Position numbers and translations under genes: made by a program. A model generated the notes under the pieces. It worked only from the letters and a program-made list of their open reading frames with translations, ran no database searches and was not told where the DNA came from. From Planctomycetota bacterium (lineage in GTDB: Bacteria > Planctomycetota > UBA8108 > UBA1146), in contig NZJA01000139.1 in the NCBI GenBank assembly GCA_002691835.1, positions 1 to 8,505 of the forward strand: a stretch of DNA of 8,505 nt, in the 5' to 3' direction. This document shows, one piece after another, positions 6,077 through 8,505 of the stretch (its first letter is position 1; each line of letters begins with the position of its first letter).

Positions 6077-6875
6077 TCAAGGTTTGAACAGTGCGATCTA
6101 CGTGGGTCATGTCGAACATGATCGTTACACTCCGCGTAGAAATCGCTTTCGTTATAAAATCCATCACCTATATCTCGATCTCGACGAACTCCCTGAACTT
6201 TTTAAATTTCATCCTCTTTGGTCTCTTGAAAAATCGAACGTCGTCAGCTTCCGCAGATCCGATTACATCGGAGATTCGGCACTATCGATGAAACAAGTCG
6301 TCCTCGACCGGGTACAGGAGGAGCTCGGATTTCGCCCCACTGGGCCTGTCCGCCTATTGACCCACCCGAGATATTTTGGCTACGTCTTCAATCCGGTTTC
6401 GTTCTATTTTTGCTTTGACGAATCTGGCGAGAATCTTCAGGCGGTCGTTTCCGAGATTACAAATACTCCTTGGCAGGAGAGACATTCGTACGTGACAGAC
6501 CAAAGATCTGAGAGTTCAGCTGATCAGCTGACTCACAATCGCTTCGAAAAGTGCTTCCACGTGTCGCCATTCTTCAAACTGAATCACACCTACGACTGGG
6601 GTTTCGCCGAACCCGGAGACTCCCTGTCTGTGTGGATGCAGAACTTCAGTGAGGGTCGAAAAGTCTTTGAAGCACGGCTGACCGGTCAAAAACTGGAGTG
6701 GAATAGAAAAAACATGACTTCCGTCATGTGGCGAAATCCTTGCGTCACCCTTGCAGGATGGCTGGCTATTCACTGGCAAGCCGCGAAATTGAGATTGAAG
6801 GGTATTCCCTACATCCCTCACCCTGATACGGTGCCCCAACAAGACAGTGACCAGGAAAAGGCTGAATTGAAATGA
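6066..6875 (+). CDS. DUF1365 family protein (Rv0448c-like)
   Basis: This 269-residue protein is a clear DUF1365 (COG3496) member. Signature blocks are GHVEHDRYTPRRNRFRY (14-30), LLTHPRYFGYVFNPVSFYFCF (97-117), EITNTPWQERHSY (130-142) and KCFHVSPFF (162-170). The C-terminal part has a hydrophobic segment, NPCVTLAGWLAIHWQAAKL, that could associate with membrane, followed by KGIPYIPHP. The catalytic function is unknown. The family occurs almost always with COG2907 flavoproteins and CFA-like methyltransferases, as here, which argues for a shared complex or a step on the same lipid. The ATG lies 11 nt inside the flavoprotein gene, with a GAAGAG-like Shine-Dalgarno upstream. The stop overlaps the next start by ATGA. 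Conserved histidines and tyrosines could form an active site, but none is experimentally assigned that I know of. Confidence 0.92.
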   Translation: MADDQGLNSAIYVGHVEHDRYTPRRNRFRYKIHHLYLDLDELPELFKFHPLWSLEKSNVVSFRRSDYIGDSALSMKQVVLDRVQEELGFRPTGPVRLLTHPRYFGYVFNPVSFYFCFDESGENLQAVVSEITNTPWQERHSYVTDQRSESSADQLTHNRFEKCFHVSPFFKLNHTYDWGFAEPGDSLSVWMQNFSEGRKVFEARLTGQKLEWNRKNMTSVMWRNPCVTLAGWLAIHWQAAKLRLKGIPYIPHPDTVPQQDSDQEKAELK

Positions 6876-8152
6876 CCACGACTTCACCAACCTTCGAATC
6901 GAACTCTTCCGACCAGCCTCCGGCTCCCAAGAAATCATCTGGGGGCATCGCTCGGAAGTTGGTACTTCGATCTCTGGACTCGATTCAGTCGGGGATTCTC
7001 ACCATCCTCGAAGGATCAGAAAAAATCCCTCTCGGAAAAACCGCCGATGATGGTCTCAGTGCAACCTTGGAGGTCCTCGATGGCCGCTTTTATCGCAGCA
7101 CCTTGCTTCGGGGCTCCGTCGGAGCAGCAGAGGCCTACATCGCTGGCTGGTGGAAAACGGATGACCTGACCGCTGTCGTCAGGATCCTCGCCCGTAATCT
7201 GGATTCCGTGGATGCTATGGATAGCGGTCTTCAGTGGCTTTCCAAACCGTTTCTGTGGGCATATCACCTGCTGAACTGGAATTCTCTTGAGGGTGCGCGG
7301 AAAAATATTTCTGCCCACTACGATCTTTCGAATGAGTTCTTTGGAAAAATGCTCGATCCAACGATGTGTTACTCCTGTGGGATTTTTGAAAATCCCTCAG
7401 CAACGCTGGAAGAGGCGAGCATTGAGAAAATGGACCGCCTGTGTCGAAAACTCTATCTGAATTCCGGGGACCACCTGCTTGAAATCGGGACCGGATGGGG
7501 CGGATTGGCGATTCATGCCGCTAAAAACTATGGCTGCCGTGTCACCACGACCACCATTTCCCGTGAACAGCATGCCATCGCTCGAAAGCGGATCGATGAA
7601 GCAGGGCTTCAAAACCTCATCGAGCTCAAACTCGAAGACTATCGAAATCTGGATGGCCAGTTCGACAAGATCGTCAGCGTTGAAATGATCGAAGCCATCG
7701 GGAAAAACCAGTTCCGTACCTTTTGGAAACGTTGCGGTGAACTGCTTCGCCCGGGGGGCCGCCTCGCACTTCAGAGCATTACCATTCAAGATCACCGCTT
7801 TGAAACCGCTTCGAGAGAAGTCGATTTCATCAAACGCTATGTTTTCCCTGGAAGCTGTATTCCATCGGTGTCAGCCCTGCTATCTGCGGCTTCAGAAAGC
7901 TCAGATCTGCGCCTCGTCCATCTGGAAGAGATCGGTTCGCACTACGTCCGCACCCTGGCGGAGTGGCGAGACAATGTTCATGCTCACAAAGAGGATGTGA
8001 TGGCACTGGGTCTCGATGAATCATTTCTTCGGCTGTGGGACTTCTACCTTTGTTACTGCGAGGGTGGCTTTGCTGAACGCACCATCGGAGATGCTCAGCT
8101 GATCATGGAACGATCAGGGGCCACGACCGAACCCCTCCTTGGTCAGATTTAG
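6872..8152 (+). CDS. UfaA1/CFA-synthase-like SAM-dependent methyltransferase
   Basis: This 426-residue enzyme of the cyclopropane-fatty-acyl-phospholipid synthase superfamily (COG2230) transfers a SAM methyl/methylene carbon to the double bond of a phospholipid acyl chain. An N-terminal domain (to about 140; the first 25 residues are polar and probably disordered) precedes the methyltransferase domain. Seen are AHYDLSNEFF (148-157), YSCG with Cys169, motif I LEIGTGWGG (203-211), EMIEAIG (281-287, Glu284), DFIKRYVFPGS and Tyr358 in SHYVRTL. The C-terminal GGFAERTIGDAQLIMER matches the Rv0447c/UfaA1 branch. Compared with E. coli Cfa, the bicarbonate-site histidine in LHTI is Gln301 (LQSI) and the EH pair is EA. 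This fits the UfaA1-like subgroup, where tuberculostearate-type methylation has been reported. It is the last gene of the operon; AGGAAAAGG lies upstream of its ATG within DUF1365. Confidence 0.92.
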   Translation: MTTTSPTFESNSSDQPPAPKKSSGGIARKLVLRSLDSIQSGILTILEGSEKIPLGKTADDGLSATLEVLDGRFYRSTLLRGSVGAAEAYIAGWWKTDDLTAVVRILARNLDSVDAMDSGLQWLSKPFLWAYHLLNWNSLEGARKNISAHYDLSNEFFGKMLDPTMCYSCGIFENPSATLEEASIEKMDRLCRKLYLNSGDHLLEIGTGWGGLAIHAAKNYGCRVTTTTISREQHAIARKRIDEAGLQNLIELKLEDYRNLDGQFDKIVSVEMIEAIGKNQFRTFWKRCGELLRPGGRLALQSITIQDHRFETASREVDFIKRYVFPGSCIPSVSALLSAASESSDLRLVHLEEIGSHYVRTLAEWRDNVHAHKEDVMALGLDESFLRLWDFYLCYCEGGFAERTIGDAQLIMERSGATTEPLLGQI

Positions 8153-8180
8153 CGATATATTCGACAAATTTCGGCTCAAC

Positions 8181-8260
8181 CGCACTCATCCTCCCTCCGC
8201 ATCACCCCTCCGCGTCGACCCTCCACATCGCCACTCTTCATCTTTCAACCTCCGCCTCTC
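8181..8260 (+). terminator. C-rich, G-poor stretch, possible Rho utilisation site
   Basis: Counting by hand, these 80 bases hold 43 C and only 7 G on the coding strand, starting 28 nt after the stop of the last operon gene. C-rich, G-poor unstructured RNA just past a stop codon is the classic Rho-loading signature, and no intrinsic terminator is visible nearby. Inference only; the organism's Rho has not been seen. Confidence 0.4.
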
Positions 8261-8281
8261 TGGCGAAGAACGGGCCTCCAG

Positions 8282-8303
8282 AATCGTCCAAAACTCGTTC
8301 AAT
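8282..8303 (+). repeat. Repeated motif AATCGT-CAAAAC-GTTCA, copy 1
   Basis: AATCGTCCAAAACTCGTTCA at 8282-8301 matches 8434-8451 (AATCGTTCAAAACGTTCA) with one substitution and a 2-nt insertion. The core CAAAACGTTC also occurs at 8310-8319. Three related copies in 170 bp of non-coding DNA suggest protein-binding sites. Confidence 0.45.
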
Positions 8304-8429
8304 TCCGCCCAAAACGTTCCCCATTTTTCCATGCCTTAAAATGGACTTTAACGCCCAAGTGTCCAAATTATGCTTCAAAATGACCAATAAAGGCCTTTTA
8401 GCCCTAATTGAGGAATCTCGGATTTAGAC

Positions 8430-8458
8430 TTGCAATCGTTCAAAACGTTCACTATTAT
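8430..8458 (+). promoter_or_regulatory. Sigma-70-type promoter with operator-like repeat in spacer
   Basis: TTGCAA (8430-8435) and TATTAT (8453-8458) are separated by exactly 17 nt and match the consensus at 4/6 and 5/6 positions. The spacer carries the direct repeat CGTTCA-AAA-CGTTCA (8437-8451), part of the motif also found at 8282-8301. Transcription would run rightward out of the window, with the start expected at about 8464-8466. Confidence 0.5.
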
Positions 8459-8464
8459 TTGGGT

Positions 8465-8505
8465 ATGAATACTTACATATCACCTACTATTCTTTCAAAT
8501 GCTTT
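8465..8505 (+). CDS. Possible start of a rightward gene, cut by window edge
   Basis: An ATG at 8465 opens a frame (MNTYISPTILSNAF) that remains open to the last base. It lies 7 nt after the TATTAT box, so it would be read from a leaderless transcript. There is no Shine-Dalgarno at normal distance. Only 13 full codons are visible and no family can be recognised; the true start may instead lie beyond the window. Confidence 0.2.
   Translation, partial: MNTYISPTILSNA

Larger units (their letters stand above)
8153..8505. other. Intergenic region downstream of the lipid operon
   Basis: No complete gene is convincing in this 353-bp stretch. It divides into a pyrimidine-rich, G-poor first part (8181-8260), a middle part with short AT-rich stems such as TGGAC/GTCCA (8342-8346 / 8361-8365) and the 10-bp palindrome AAAGGCCTTT, and a right end with a promoter candidate and repeated motif. 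No strong stem followed by a T-tract was found, so an intrinsic terminator for the operon is not evident. Confidence 0.6.

Noticed and set aside
6516..6938. 140-codon antisense frame across the DUF1365/methyltransferase junction
   Set aside because: It spans two well-supported coupled genes on the other strand and encodes no recognisable protein.
7397..7795. 132-codon antisense frame opposite the methyltransferase domain
   Set aside because: It lies opposite motif I and other conserved blocks of a real gene, so it is a shadow.
8139..8339. 66-codon open frame overlapping the end of the last methyltransferase gene
   Set aside because: The translation is Ser/Pro/Arg-rich from reading a pyrimidine-rich region, there is no Shine-Dalgarno, it starts inside another gene and no family is recognised.
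8386..8400. AAAGGCCTTT followed by T's as an intrinsic terminator
   Set aside because: The palindrome has no loop of at least three bases, leaving only a 3-4 bp stem.
1..8505. CRISPR array, tRNA/rRNA gene, insertion sequence or phage module
   Set aside because: No regularly spaced repeats, cloverleaf, transposase or phage-like proteins were seen on either strand.

Overview
The window shows a bacterial chromosome segment with tightly packed genes, Shine-Dalgarno motifs of the GGAG/AGGA type, one probable TTG start and an enterobacterial-type PyrE. No rRNA, tRNA, mobile element or CRISPR array is visible. The lipid genes are of kinds found in Pseudomonadota, Verrucomicrobiota, Planctomycetota and related Gram-negatives. 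The phylum cannot be fixed from reading alone.

Layout: (1) 1-669 (+) is the 3' part of pyrE, cut by the window edge and unrelated to the rest. (2) 720-2577 (-) holds three small integral-membrane proteins transcribed leftward in the order DUF2878 protein, DUF1295 (steroid 5-alpha-reductase fold) protein, DoxX-family protein. (3) 2578-2782 is the divergent control region, with an imperfect inverted repeat and promoter-like boxes. (4) 2783-8152 (+) is a probable five-gene operon: a plant coclaurine-N-methyltransferase-like SAM methyltransferase, a stearoyl-CoA-type fatty-acid desaturase, a COG2907 FAD oxidoreductase, a DUF1365 protein and a UfaA1/CFA-synthase-like SAM methyltransferase. The last four are joined by overlaps of 4, 11 and 4 nt. 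(5) 8153-8505 has no complete gene. It starts with a very C-rich, G-poor stretch (possible Rho-loading site) and ends with a good sigma-70-type promoter and an 18-20 bp repeated motif.

Working together (inference): the desaturase would supply a cis double bond. One or both CFA-superfamily methyltransferases would add a SAM-derived carbon to it. The flavoprotein and/or the DUF1295 reductase would adjust the oxidation state of the product. The flavoprotein-DUF1365-methyltransferase trio matches M. tuberculosis Rv0449c-Rv0448c-Rv0447c (ufaA1), and plant cyclopropane synthases fuse a similar FAD domain to a CFA synthase. The unusual part is the addition of a second, CNMT-like methyltransferase, a dedicated desaturase and a divergent DUF2878/DUF1295/DoxX membrane set. 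This looks like a membrane-lipid tailoring locus whose product (methyl-branched, methylene, cyclopropane, furan or head-group-methylated lipid) cannot be named from sequence.
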